Shown: positions 1 to 9,326 of the stretch, piece after piece
Layout: each line of letters starts with the position of its first letter
How positions within the stretch are numbered: position 1 is the stretch's first letter
Source: Rhizophlyctis rosea
Taxonomy: Eukaryota > Chytridiomycota > Chytridiomycetes > Rhizophlyctidales > Rhizophlyctidaceae
Length of the DNA: 11,970 bases
Assembly (NCBI GenBank): GCA_027596075.1
Contig: JADGJC010000638.1
Span: 880-12,849, forward strand
Direction: 5' to 3'
The notes under the pieces: model-generated
Databases searched by the model: none
Told to the model about the DNA's origin: nothing
What the model saw: only the letters and a program-made list of their open reading frames with translations
Position numbers and translations under genes: made by a program

Positions 1-642
1 CACGTTCCGATTGCTCAGCTCGTTCGCATACCATAGCATGGCCCAATCGCTCTCCAACTCAGAAACAAATGCAGCAACCTGTGATTATCATTATATCAGT
101 ACAGCCATGAAGTTCATGACGTCCCCGCCCTGCGCATGATGGATGGAAGTCAGAACCTCTTCTGTTCGCGGTGCTGTCGCCTTGGATTATTTGTTTTTGA
201 TTCTCAGCGCTTTAGATTGCATCAAGAACCAAATGCAAAAGGACCAAAAAGAAGGAGGAATGATCTGATATTGGAGAACTGAGCGCCGCCCATGTGTGAT
301 GGTGGGAACCTGGGTAAGCTAGCTCGTGGCAGTTTGACAGCAGGGCATGCAGTTGGGTTGGCATCTGAGCACTGCGTCCACGTCAACAAAGTCATCCAAT
401 GTCTTCACAGTTGGGAAAGGCCTAAAAATGAATCAAGGACCTCATCACGACGAACTCTCGCATGGTGTCAGTCACAAAACAGCAAAGCCAAGGATGAGTG
501 CGTCTTCTGTCAATTCGTGTGGTAGAGTTCACCTCAGGACGACTTCGAGTTGCGATGCTGAAGATGCCTCTTCGGGATGAAGAGAGTCATGGGATTGACT
601 GTCAGAATGGTAGCAAAAACAAATTTGCATAGAGAGGATAGA

Positions 643-683
643 ACCAGTGTGCGAAACAAGCATAGCACCAGTGTGCGAAACAA
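643..683. repeat. 17-bp direct repeat, two copies
   Basis: The 17-mer ACCAGTGTGCGAAACAA occurs at 643-659 and again, identical, at 667-683, so the period is 24 bp with a 7-bp spacer. It lies in the gene-poor left flank. No function is apparent; it looks like a small tandem duplication. Confidence 0.85.
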
Positions 684-2765
684 TGACCAACAGATGGTAA
701 CAGCTGGATCGCATCAAGCGAGTTCGAATAGTATACTGTACTTGCAGATTGCAGCACATGCAAGTGGTCCGCAACTCTCGTACGTCTGGGACGAAGAGTG
801 AAGTGACGGATGTGTTCCTAGAGACCAATATGAAAAACACAAAGCTTGCAACGTTACTTTGATTGCGGACATTGACGACACAAACCGCTGTCATGATACT
901 CCATCTCCAATGCTGTAACTCGCTAAGCTCCTTTTTCGTGCTTGACACATCCGGTCTCGATACTTCTGTTGGCTCATTGTCGGCATGAGAGCTACAGCCG
1001 ACCGTCCCAGTCAAGGCCGAAAAGTGAAAGATTGGATGTAATCAACCTTGGACAATTCAAGCGTCTTTTAGGACCTTGCTATAATTGGCGGTGATACAAG
1101 TTGTCGGCGCTCCAGGAATAGATGTTCCGCTGACCAATTCCCCTCTTGTCAGGGGATGAATTGCGCGTGTCCAATCACAGTACATCCTACCGATTCGTGC
1201 GTTCCCAGGTCGGCGTGAAAAGAGACGGATCCTTGAGTACGGGCGCATTTGGTCATCCGCTCATTTGGCGCAGTTCATAGCCGGACATATTCACTATATT
1301 CAATCGAATTGCATATCGTGTTCGCAAGCTGATCACTCTTCGCACTTTTTGCGCTCAATACTCTTTGGAAAGGGGTCACTCCACCGATAAACTTTTCGAC
1401 TCCTCTTTGAGGCGAGCCGAGGATGACATAGCTCAGTGCATACATTTTTTGACGGTGATGTTTTTCCCCCGCGCACATTCTTCTTTCCCTGACCTCAGAA
1501 GGGGGAACTGAGGAGTACATTTCAACGGGAGCGCAAGCTAATGGCGGAGCTTGCATCAAGGAAACACTTGTAGATGTCCTCAAGTCTTCACAAGAACCTA
1601 AGGTCTGACATTGGGAATCCTCCCATCTCAACTCCATCTCGTGCAAAATGATGGGTTCAAATGTGGAAAAAGAGGACACCTGGTCGCACCATGCAGCGAC
1701 TACCTGACATGCGTAGAAGCCTGCCCACACTTGATCGAATTGCTTGCCAGACTTGGAATAGGTAGAAGAATGGCGAAATGTATGATATCAATCCTGCAAA
1801 AGTTTTCATTGGGGGTGAATGGAATGACAAGTGGGTTTGCCATGTTGCGCATTCATTCACAAGACTTGCCTACAACAGCCAATCAGTCAAGCAAAGAATG
1901 AAGGAAAAAGAAATCATACAAACGAACAGCACGATTCCGCGGATGATGGGCCAAAGGCAGCGCCCGCCTTGCCATTCTATCTTATTGACCACCATTTAGT
2001 ATTCTGATTCCAGCAACCTCTTCTTCAACATTATCATCCGCTTCAGTAAGTTTTCAATACACCAATTGGCCATTTATGGGGCGTCACTCGGACGGATATG
2101 GCTGAATGATAGCTTAGGATAACCAAGTGCCGTTGGGACATAGCTGACGTGCTCTTTCATTCGCATGGGGAGAGGATGTAAGACTTTTCGCCTGCCCGCC
2201 ATCATCAGCCGCCACAAAGGGAAGTGCATTGATGACATTATTCGCGCAGCATCGTCGGCCTTTCTTTAGCACTCTCGCGACGTCTTGATTTTCAAGAAGT
2301 TGGTTAACACTGGCCAACAATTCTCCAGATAAATCAGATATCATGGAGGAAGATCCATGATTAGTCAGTGCGGATGGTTCGCTCTTAGGCAAAAAAAGAC
2401 GCATAATATCACACAGTAAAGGTCAAGCACCCCATCGTGTTTTGGGTGACTTGCAAGGATGGTCATTGAAGCCTCCGCCATCTCATGCAGAGGCGTCGTG
2501 GCAATTCGGATCAAGCCATAATTCTTGAAGCGAATAGAACCGCTGGGCACAGACAAAGAATGCACTGGCAGCATGTCTGATCATGAATGCTCAGACATTG
2601 ATTCTGGAAGGACTCGGAGAGCGGAGATGAAGATATCACAACGATTTGACCTGACCGAACTGTGCATCCGTTTCGATTAGTGAGTTGGCTGTACACTTAC
2701 ATCTAGCAGCATATCACACACCAGATGTCGAAGGATTCAATTGGTCCACTAAACTGCCAAGTCCC

Positions 2766-2777
2766 CTATTTATATAG
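2766..2777 (-). promoter_or_regulatory. TATA-like box with no gene attached
   Basis: On the minus strand this reads CTATATAAATAG, a good match to the TATA consensus, flanked by GC-richer sequence. About 60 bp further along the minus strand is an ATG at 2712 followed by a good donor (GTAAGT, 2700 down to 2695), but the reading frame closes after a few codons. The box is close to palindromic at its ends, so a plus-strand role cannot be excluded. Promoter function is inference only. Confidence 0.25.
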
Positions 2778-4195
2778 GCCCCCACTTGATGGACTTTATT
2801 TACTACAGACACAAGGGAACTCATGAGACGGGAGTCAGCGCACATCCCGCAACTAGTTTTCGTCGCCTAGTTCTCTCGAGGATCATGACAACACATGAGT
2901 AGTAAATGCCGTCGGCGATGTCTTTTTGTGTGCCATGGGACTGCGGAATGAGTGGAAAGTGAGACGGGATTACACAGGTGTGGCATCAATTGGTCAACTA
3001 AGCTTCACATAATGAACAAGATTTTGCGGTCGAAAGAAGCATTCAGCAATCTGCATTCTAATGACATAAGTCGCTTCCTTGTGCGATACATCTTTTTTCC
3101 TACTGGACAGCATAGTGAAATTCGTGAACCTTTTCGGCCTCCCAACCATTAGTCTGCTGAAAGATACGAGCTGGCTGAGCCCAACATATCGATCATCACC
3201 AGTTCCATGAGTGTCCAAGTTGTCCAAAGCGCGCCTTTCTTTTTCGTCGTATGGTCAAAATGTGCACACTTGCCAAATTCATCAGGGATACAGGATGTGC
3301 TTTCCCTCCTTTTCGTATCGAATTCTCTCTGCCATCTCGCTGAATTCCATACTCTCTCGGCACAAGCGGCGGCATTTAGATGAACTAAGCCGTTCGGGAT
3401 CTTTATGCAAATCGTCTTGTAGGCGATGCCGAAGACTAACCATGAATTCAAATTGCAGTCAAGCAAAAAAAAAGAAAGGAAGGTTTATGTGTAAAGATCG
3501 TTCTTCAAACCTTTGAGAGAAAAAGGGCAACTTGACGGCCAGATACATCCCTTTTGCAATTCTTCGGATGTCGATGCTGTATGGAACTCTGTTACATCCT
3601 AAGGATCGCAAACGAATATATTTGCCGGAGACCTCGGTAAGCGAAGGGGTACTGCGAGCACTCAGGATATTTACATACTGGAAGTCGCATGTACATTGTG
3701 TGCAAACTGCGATACGCGGCAGACTTTTTCGTATTCACTCCGGCGGATGAGTGCATTTATCATAAGCTTTGATTGGTGTCGACGTTTGAATCCCAAGCAT
3801 GACGGTCAACGAAGTTTTTCAATCACGGCTGAATAGCTTGATGTTCCTGATGTGACCCACCGTCATTTACAAGCCTTGTCTTTTGAAGCAGACGCCTGAA
3901 GCGTGGAGTGAGCTAGGTTTGGAGACCGTTTGGAAACGAACGGCAAGAAGGGACGCATGGCATTCGGCTTCGGGGAGGGTAAGCCAGTGCGACAGCACGT
4001 AGATCTGCTTGCAATCATGGTGGTTATACCCTTATTCTCCCTATCTTGTTGAAATGGTTTTGCACTGACTGCCGATTGGGAAAACACCTACACAATGATA
4101 TTATTGATTAATGATGACCCCAAGGTAACTATAATATGGACACTATATACATCACGCCGCAATGCTCCCCACTAAGGGTGGCAGCGTTTCAAACC

Positions 4196-5985
4196 TCATC
4201 GCTTCGCACGCTTCCCCTGCCGCGCAGCCATATCAACCTCCCTGTCTCGCTTCGCACCAGCAGAACTACCACTGACCGCACTCCCACCAGGCGGAGACGC
4301 CTCACCCATCTTAACATCCCCCGCACTCCCACCCGCCGACGACCCCCGCAAAATCCCCAAAACTTTTCCCAACAACCTATTTGCCCGTCCTGACAAATCA
4401 TATGTATCTCCCTGGTAGTTCTCCTGCGCCATCTTCTTAAGAACTTTGCCTAGCTTTGATTCCTATTCCAGACGATTTTGGATCAATAATGGATTGAAGC
4501 GATGGAATATGAGTGAAGGATACTCACCTTGCTAAGGCTTTCATCCCATGCAGTCCTTGCTTCCAGCTTCGTCAATTCTGTATTTGCTTTGGTAAAGTCT
4601 TGGGCGGAGCGGTTGTACAGCAAACAGAAGGCCTGAAGCTTCTTCCTTGTTGCGTTGATTTGGGTTCTGTCCTGTTCGGCTACGGCAGATAACGCTGTCA
4701 GCAAACAGAGCTCACACACACGATTGAAATTTCGCCGCACTCACTGATTGTAACACGCTGAGCGGAGGTAGTAGAAGCAACAGCCTCTCTCTCCTCTCTC
4801 AACTTCCGACGGAGCTCCTCAGCCTCCCGTGCCTCCCTAGCTTTCTGCTCTTCTTTCAATCTGAGCTTTTCTGCGCGTTGGGCTTTTGTTACCAATTGAC
4901 GTAGGAAGATTTTGGTGACGTATGTCAGAGGCAGTTCGATTCTAGGGACGGAGACTTCGGAGTACTTTTTGGTGACGTTGCATCGCATCTCGTAGGTCAA
5001 GGTACATTCGCCGTCGGTGATTCTGTCCATGGCATATGGGCCTTCAGCATCATCCCCATCTCTTCCGTCATCCTCTGCTCCCTCATCGCCTTCCTCGTCA
5101 TCATCTTCCCCATCACCATCATCCCCATCATCATCTTCAAGCAGACCCTTCTCCGGTTCTTTGAGACTGAATTTCTGGTACTCGAAAATGGGCACTTCCT
5201 TGAAACCCTCCGATTCCCCAACCAATGAAACCCCAACCACTTTCTTCCCCAATCCAAATGGCACAATGTCATTGTCACAATGGAAGATTGCCACGTCCCC
5301 TTCTACATGAGGGCGCAAGTACCAATGCATGTCTCCCACAAAGTCGAGCATGGCGGTGTAGCCATCAATCTGTACCCATTTTCCAAACATTGCCTGGAAC
5401 AGATCAAGATCAGGAAGATGTGCATCTTCATCGAGGAAACAATCGTGCCAAAGAGACACATCATCCCTTGCCACGAAAGCTTCCAGGGCACCCTCTGATA
5501 CATCCTCATCGTCATCCTCCCTCTTCTCCCACCAATAGCGCTTCCCAAGCACTTCTTTGAAGACTCTTCGGCGTTCTTCTATGGTAATGAACCCCGTCCA
5601 ATACTCCTCCAACCTGGGAAGTATGTAATCTTCAAGCGCTTCGCGATAATATTCGTGGTTGCAGGCCTCATCTTCATGGAAAGAGATCCTAAAGCTCAAG
5701 TCCAGGAAGAAGTCTGGTAGGAGTTTGGCGATGATGTAGGATTGGGTGCGCTTAGAGAAGTCTTTACATGTGGCTCGGAATTCGAGGATGTTGGCGGGTG
5801 ATGACGCGAGGTATGTTCGTATATTTGCGTCTGAAGTTCCTCTGGCAAAGAGGACAAGTAGCTCTGTAAAGTGGCTTCGTTAGCGTTATGTTGTTGATAG
5901 TCACACAGTCTCAGATAGAGTAACTTACTGAACCCTTCGTGATTGCTCCGCGGTTTGACCCAGCCGTCTTATTCTTTGGAGGCAT
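4196..5985 (-). CDS. F-box-like acidic coiled-coil protein, four exons
   Basis: Spliced model complement(join(4196..4462, 4528..4694, 4745..5861, 5929..5985)), 535 aa. Start: ATG at 5985 opens a short basic N-terminus (MPPKNKTAGSNRG). Introns are 67, 50 and 65 bp with donors GTAAGT, GTGAGT and GTGAGT; the first has a CTAAC branch motif at a good distance. Junction phases agree across all exons. Residues about 48-60 (ILEFRATCKDFSK) resemble the second half of a fungal F-box. Residues about 261-292 are an Asp/Glu/Gly tract encoded by GAT/GAA-rich repeats. About 343-380 is a charged Glu/Arg/Ala-rich helix, probably coiled coil. About 396-447 is another helical segment, and the protein ends in a basic KRAKR, possibly a nuclear localisation signal. 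Odd point: the open frame requires an acceptor ending ACAGAG rather than the ACAG two bases earlier (see findings). It is divergent from the gene at 7248. Function unknown; an SCF-type ubiquitin-ligase adaptor role is inferred only from the weak F-box resemblance. Confidence 0.78.
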
Positions 5986-7247
5986 ACCTAAAACTTTGAA
6001 CCGTGTCTCCAAGAATAAGAGCGGACCAGAACTTTGAACTCTTTGAGACTCCCGTCGGCTTTGAGTGGAATACCTCGAGCACTTACCAAAACGTCCAAAA
6101 TAACGCGTGCGGAAGAGTATAAGTACTCAAGGGGTTGTCTTTATGTATGTGGAGAGGATATCCGAAGATGGAACACACGAGGAGATGCAGATGGGAATGC
6201 TGTCAAAAATAGCCCAGTTGAAAAGTTTGAAACGAAATGCTTGGAAAGGTGAGAACCGGACGATCTGAATATGCATCTGTGGCGCATAAAGATATGGGGT
6301 CTGATAGGTCTCTAGTCTGCATGTTGCTTATGTTGCACTTGTTGCTTTTAGAGTCCCACTCTTCGAAAAAGAAACATGAAACCCTAGCGAGGCCGGAGCA
6401 CGTGCATGATGCTGCCTAATACAGTTTGTCATGGGGCTATCAAACATTTCAGCAGTTTTCGGCATGAAGTTGTATTCATGTGTGATGCCCTCCGCTCAAG
6501 CAATTCCCATTAGAGCAGATATGACGCTATGTGATCAAGCCATTGAAAGAACTCCGCACAGCTGCAGCGAACGGAAACTTGGCAAGCTGCTACGCGCACT
6601 CGGGCTACTGGTATCATGCGGTATGGTGGTCAAGTTTCCCTTCAGCATTGGTGAGGAATGGGCCGAAGAAACACAACCACAATTTGCTTACGTCAGCACA
6701 TCTGGGAATGCGTGACCCCACTGCGGAGTTTGTCTCCAGCCTTCGAGTAAACCTTCAAAAAGCAGAAGCCCCCACTGGGTCCTTCAAGACAAATGTCTGT
6801 CCATTCTCTCCCCTTATATTCCAACCTTCTTTGTACTGCTCCTCAATGCTGGTGGACAGCTGCCTTCTTCAAGGTCATAACATTGCAGCTTTGGACCCTC
6901 TCCCATCCCAGGGTTGCAAATCTATGACCACCTTTTGTTCATCATCACCATCAACATGTGAATTCCAAGACAAAGGCAATACTGTTGCGTCGAGTGGATC
7001 TAACTCGCATTCCAAGAACAAGGTACAGCTCTGCCTTTGGCCATCGCATGCCGTACCGGGATTTACCAAAGCTTTGCAGGATGTGTCACCCTACGCAGGT
7101 CACAGTCCGGTGCCATCATCGAGATCTCCTGCATTCGTGTTTTACCTCAACAACTCAACCACACCTTCAACTAACAGCACTTCCAGACAGGCTTTCGCCA
7201 ATTGTTCTGCATTCCTTCATTCAACGCCCGGACCTTTAGAGGCCATC
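5986..7247. promoter_or_regulatory. Shared upstream region of two divergent genes
   Basis: About 1.26 kb lies between the start codons of two genes transcribed away from each other, so it should hold both promoters. Next to the minus-strand gene are four copies of CTTTGA, at 5994, 6032, 6041 and 6059. Towards the plus-strand gene the DNA becomes rich in C and T on the plus strand, as is common upstream of fungal start sites, and contains TTATATT near 6814. The plus frame used by the downstream ATG at 7248 is open over roughly the last 700 bp. That is probably a by-product of pyrimidine richness, but an N-terminal extension is possible. No other gene is supported here. Confidence 0.55.
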
Positions 7248-8530
7248 ATGCACGGCGCCCCTAGCAAGCTCGTCGCAGCCCTCACAAACCCAACCCTTCA
7301 ATCCCTCCTGTTCCCACACATATCCTTGAACACCTGGTGGAATCTCCGCAGAACATGTAAATCGTTACACAGCATTGCCATTGCACGGATAGAACTACTA
7401 GTACAGAAGATGAAGGTGAAGCCACTCTTCTGGAACCGCCATAACTGTTGGCAGGTGGTTCTACAGAAATTCGGCTGGGATCCCAAGTGCACATTATGGT
7501 TTAAGCGATTGTGCAACCAGTATTGGGTTGGTGGTCATACAGTTTTCCAATGTCATCTGACCTTGGGTGTTTCTCATATTTCTCTAACCAAAACATCTGT
7601 TACAGTCATACTACACCGTCCAATGTCACCCTCTACGAAATCCACCCCTTAAGTCACGTCCATTTCTGCGGAGAGAACACAATCCCGAAAAGCGGCGAAC
7701 TACCCAACGGATGCTTCGTTCGAAGTGGGTTGTCCTGAGCTATTTGAAAAGACGATACGAGTTTACTGAAGACGAGGAACTCGACTTGTTGGGGAAACAA
7801 AAGAGTTGGGTTGTTGTGCAAGATTACGTCGATACACTGATTCGGGAGAAGGAGGAAAACGGGTGGGAAGACTGCGAGCGGTGTAAAAGCGGTTTCAAGT
7901 GGCGTGAGTTTGTCGATGCCGAAAACGGGCTTCTTGATTTGTCCAACGAACAATTGAATGGATTACATTCATACAGCCGAAATCCGCCGTGTAAACCCAC
8001 CTGGGGAACCAATCATTCTGAACTACGAATGTAGAGACTGCAAGTGGATCTACTGTCGTTTATGTCGAGGAGACCATTCTCCTTCCGAGTGTTCGGTGGT
8101 CCCTAGCGGGATGGAAAACGCCCGGCGATGCCCTGGGCAATGCGGCGGACATGGATGGTTGAGCTTCGGTAGGTGGACTCTTCCCCATTCGCAGTCACGG
8201 ATAACCCTCCGTAACATCCCAATAACCGAACCTTCGTCAAATCCCACCTCACCAGACCGAATCAAAGGCCCCGCCGGCAGCCACGAAGTAATCGTCTGCT
8301 GCGACTACGCTCGCGGAACCTCCAAAGCACCCAACGTGAAATGCTATTACACAAAACGGCTTGGCACATCTCGAAGACGAGGCGTTGATGCGGATCATGA
8401 AACGGGGCTGGAGAGGAATTTGAAAAGATGTAATGTTTGGGAACCGAAGATGTATGCTCGTCGGGAGGCGCGAAGGGGTGTTCGATATGAGATTGCGGAG
8501 TGTTTGGCTGGTAGGGAGTGGGAGGAGTGA
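7248..8530 (+). CDS. F-box-like / IBR-like zinc-finger protein, three exons
   Basis: Frame-consistent model join(7248..7526, 7606..7903, 7977..8530), 376 aa. Intron 1 (79 bp) has donor GTTGGT, a CTAAC branch motif and TACAG acceptor. Intron 2 (73 bp) has donor GTGAGT and TACAG. Residues about 6-45 (with WNLRRTCKSLHS) look like a degenerate F-box. A zinc finger begins with C183/C186 at the end of exon 2 and continues in exon 3 with C211, C214, C219, C222, H226 and C231. The spacing C-x2-C-x4-C-x2-C-x3-H-x4-C is very near the C-terminal half of an IBR domain of RBR ubiquitin ligases. Further C244, C248 and H251 follow. No RING1 or RING2 is seen, so RBR ligase activity is not claimed. Odd point: the first ~40 codons of exon 2 look coding in a different frame from the one used (see findings), so the gene may be damaged. 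The donor of intron 1 could instead be at 7542. It probably acts inside the cell in protein turnover, by inference only. Confidence 0.62.
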
Positions 8531-8648
8531 TGGGTGTTGTGGGGAATGGAAAGGGACGGCGATGGTTTGGTGGAGACTAGAGAGTCATGAAGGCGTGTTC
8601 GACCGGCCCAACAACTTGGATACTGGGAAGTCGAAAGACTAGACGTAT

Positions 8649-8700
8649 GTTTGTAATCATTATGTTTTGTTTGTTTGTAAACATTATGTTTTGTCTGTAA
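8649..8700. repeat. Imperfect ~24-bp T-rich tandem repeat
   Basis: Two 24-bp units starting GTTTGTAA at 8649 and 8673 share GTTTGTAA-CATTATGTTTTG with one mismatch (T/A at the ninth base). They are followed by a partial third copy, GTCTGTAA, from 8693. The repeat lies ~120 bp past the stop codon of the zinc-finger gene, so it may sit in its 3' untranslated or terminator region. A function is not evident. Confidence 0.8.
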
Positions 8701-9031
8701 ACAATTGCACTGTGGACAAAACGATGCTTGATCGACCAGACTTCTCGAAATGATGATTCTGCAACTTCCGTCGAATACTGGCGGAGCGAAATCGCCGCAT
8801 GGCATTCTAGAGATGGTCATCCGGACGATGTTTCGTGAGGCACACCACGCGATAGCTGTTCAAGGAAAAGTGCCTTCGACCGCCGTGGCACTTAGAACCT
8901 TCAACCAAAATGACCAGGCGAAAAAGCCCCTGAATGTTCGCTGCCTCAGCCTCATTGGGCAAATCAAAAGGGATTGAAGGGACATGGCCCGGGCACGTCA
9001 CTCAAACGTCGTGCCTATAACTCGCCCTCCA

Positions 9032-9093
9032 TGTCAAATTTGAAGCAAAGTGGCACAGTCTTATCACTGTCAAAATTGAAGCAAAGGCACAGT
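9032..9093. repeat. Degenerate direct repeat upstream of the esterase gene
   Basis: A unit of about 26-28 bp occurs twice, at 9032-9059 and 9068-9093. Both start TGTCAAA, continue with TTGAAGCAAAG and end GGCACAGT. They differ by one substitution and a 2-bp indel and are separated by 8 bp. The pair lies 230-300 bp upstream of the CE3 start codon. It may be a duplicated promoter element or a neutral tandem duplication. Confidence 0.8.
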
Positions 9094-9326
9094 GATACTA
9101 CTTAGTGGCACGGTCGTACAAATGTGATGCACAGTCACGACTCACGACTGCTCCACATTTCACGGGGTTTGCTCCACCACGGGCACATTCGCCCTACCAT
9201 CCCAACCTTGTACTCCCTGGACCCTGTCGCCTGCTTTAGATGACGCTGGTCTGACCTTATATCCATATGCGAGGAGAGGGACAAAAGGTCCCTGACCTCT
9301 ATCAATTCCTTCCATTTCATCCCACT

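Larger units (their letters stand above)
1..4195. other. Gene-poor left flank, no supported gene
   Basis: About 4.2 kb in which I found no convincing gene. The open frames on either strand are at most about 160 codons. Their compositions (scattered Cys, Ser, His and Arg) look like shadow translation, I recognise no domain in them, and I could not link them through good donor, branch and acceptor sites into a longer protein. The longest is 529-1014 on the minus strand, and part of it is inflated by a short direct repeat. A minus-strand stretch at 2114-2574 has moderately protein-like segments in two frames but gives no recognisable family. The region may be intergenic, hold untranslated or noncoding transcripts, or be decayed sequence. 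Absence of a gene is inferred by eye only. Confidence 0.5.
8531..9326. other. Intergenic spacer between zinc-finger and CE3 genes
   Basis: About 0.8 kb. The first part should carry the 3' end of the zinc-finger transcript and contains a T-rich tandem repeat (8649-8700). The last ~300 bp is the likely promoter of the esterase gene and contains a degenerate direct repeat (9032-9093), two CTCCAC motifs (9151-9156 and 9172-9177) and a weak TATA-like CTTATATCC at 9256-9264. CTCCAC is the reverse complement of GTGGAG, which fits the SYGGRG site bound by the fungal carbon-catabolite repressor CreA/CRE1. That motif is short and common, so the match is only suggestive. No gene is supported. Confidence 0.5.

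Noticed and set aside
718..735. GAGTTCGAATAG resembling a tRNA B box
   Set aside because: No A box, acceptor stem or cloverleaf could be built around it.
529..1014. 161-codon minus-strand open frame
   Set aside because: No domain, unnatural composition, no splice partners, and part of it comes from the 17-bp direct repeat.
1275..1730. 151-codon minus-strand open frame
   Set aside because: No recognisable motif and no codon bias; overlaps another frame of similar quality on the plus strand.
2114..2574. Two overlapping minus-strand frames that look partly protein-like
   Set aside because: They could not be joined by a plausible intron and match no family I know.
2660..2712. ATG, GTAAGT donor and GCACAG acceptor below the TATA-like box (minus strand)
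   Set aside because: The implied intron is only 41 bp and the joined frame stops after 11 codons, so no protein is supported.
5017..5310. Plus-strand Ser/Pro-rich frame
   Set aside because: It is the antisense shadow of the Asp/Glu repeat tract of the minus-strand gene.
7711..8034. Stand-alone 107-codon plus-strand protein
   Set aside because: It is part of exon 2 read through into intron 2; the GTGAGT donor at 7904 and TACAG acceptor join it to the zinc-finger exon.
9132..9150. CAGTC...GACTG inverted ends
   Set aside because: Only the outer five bases pair; the inside is a direct repeat of CACGACT, so it is not a convincing hairpin or operator.
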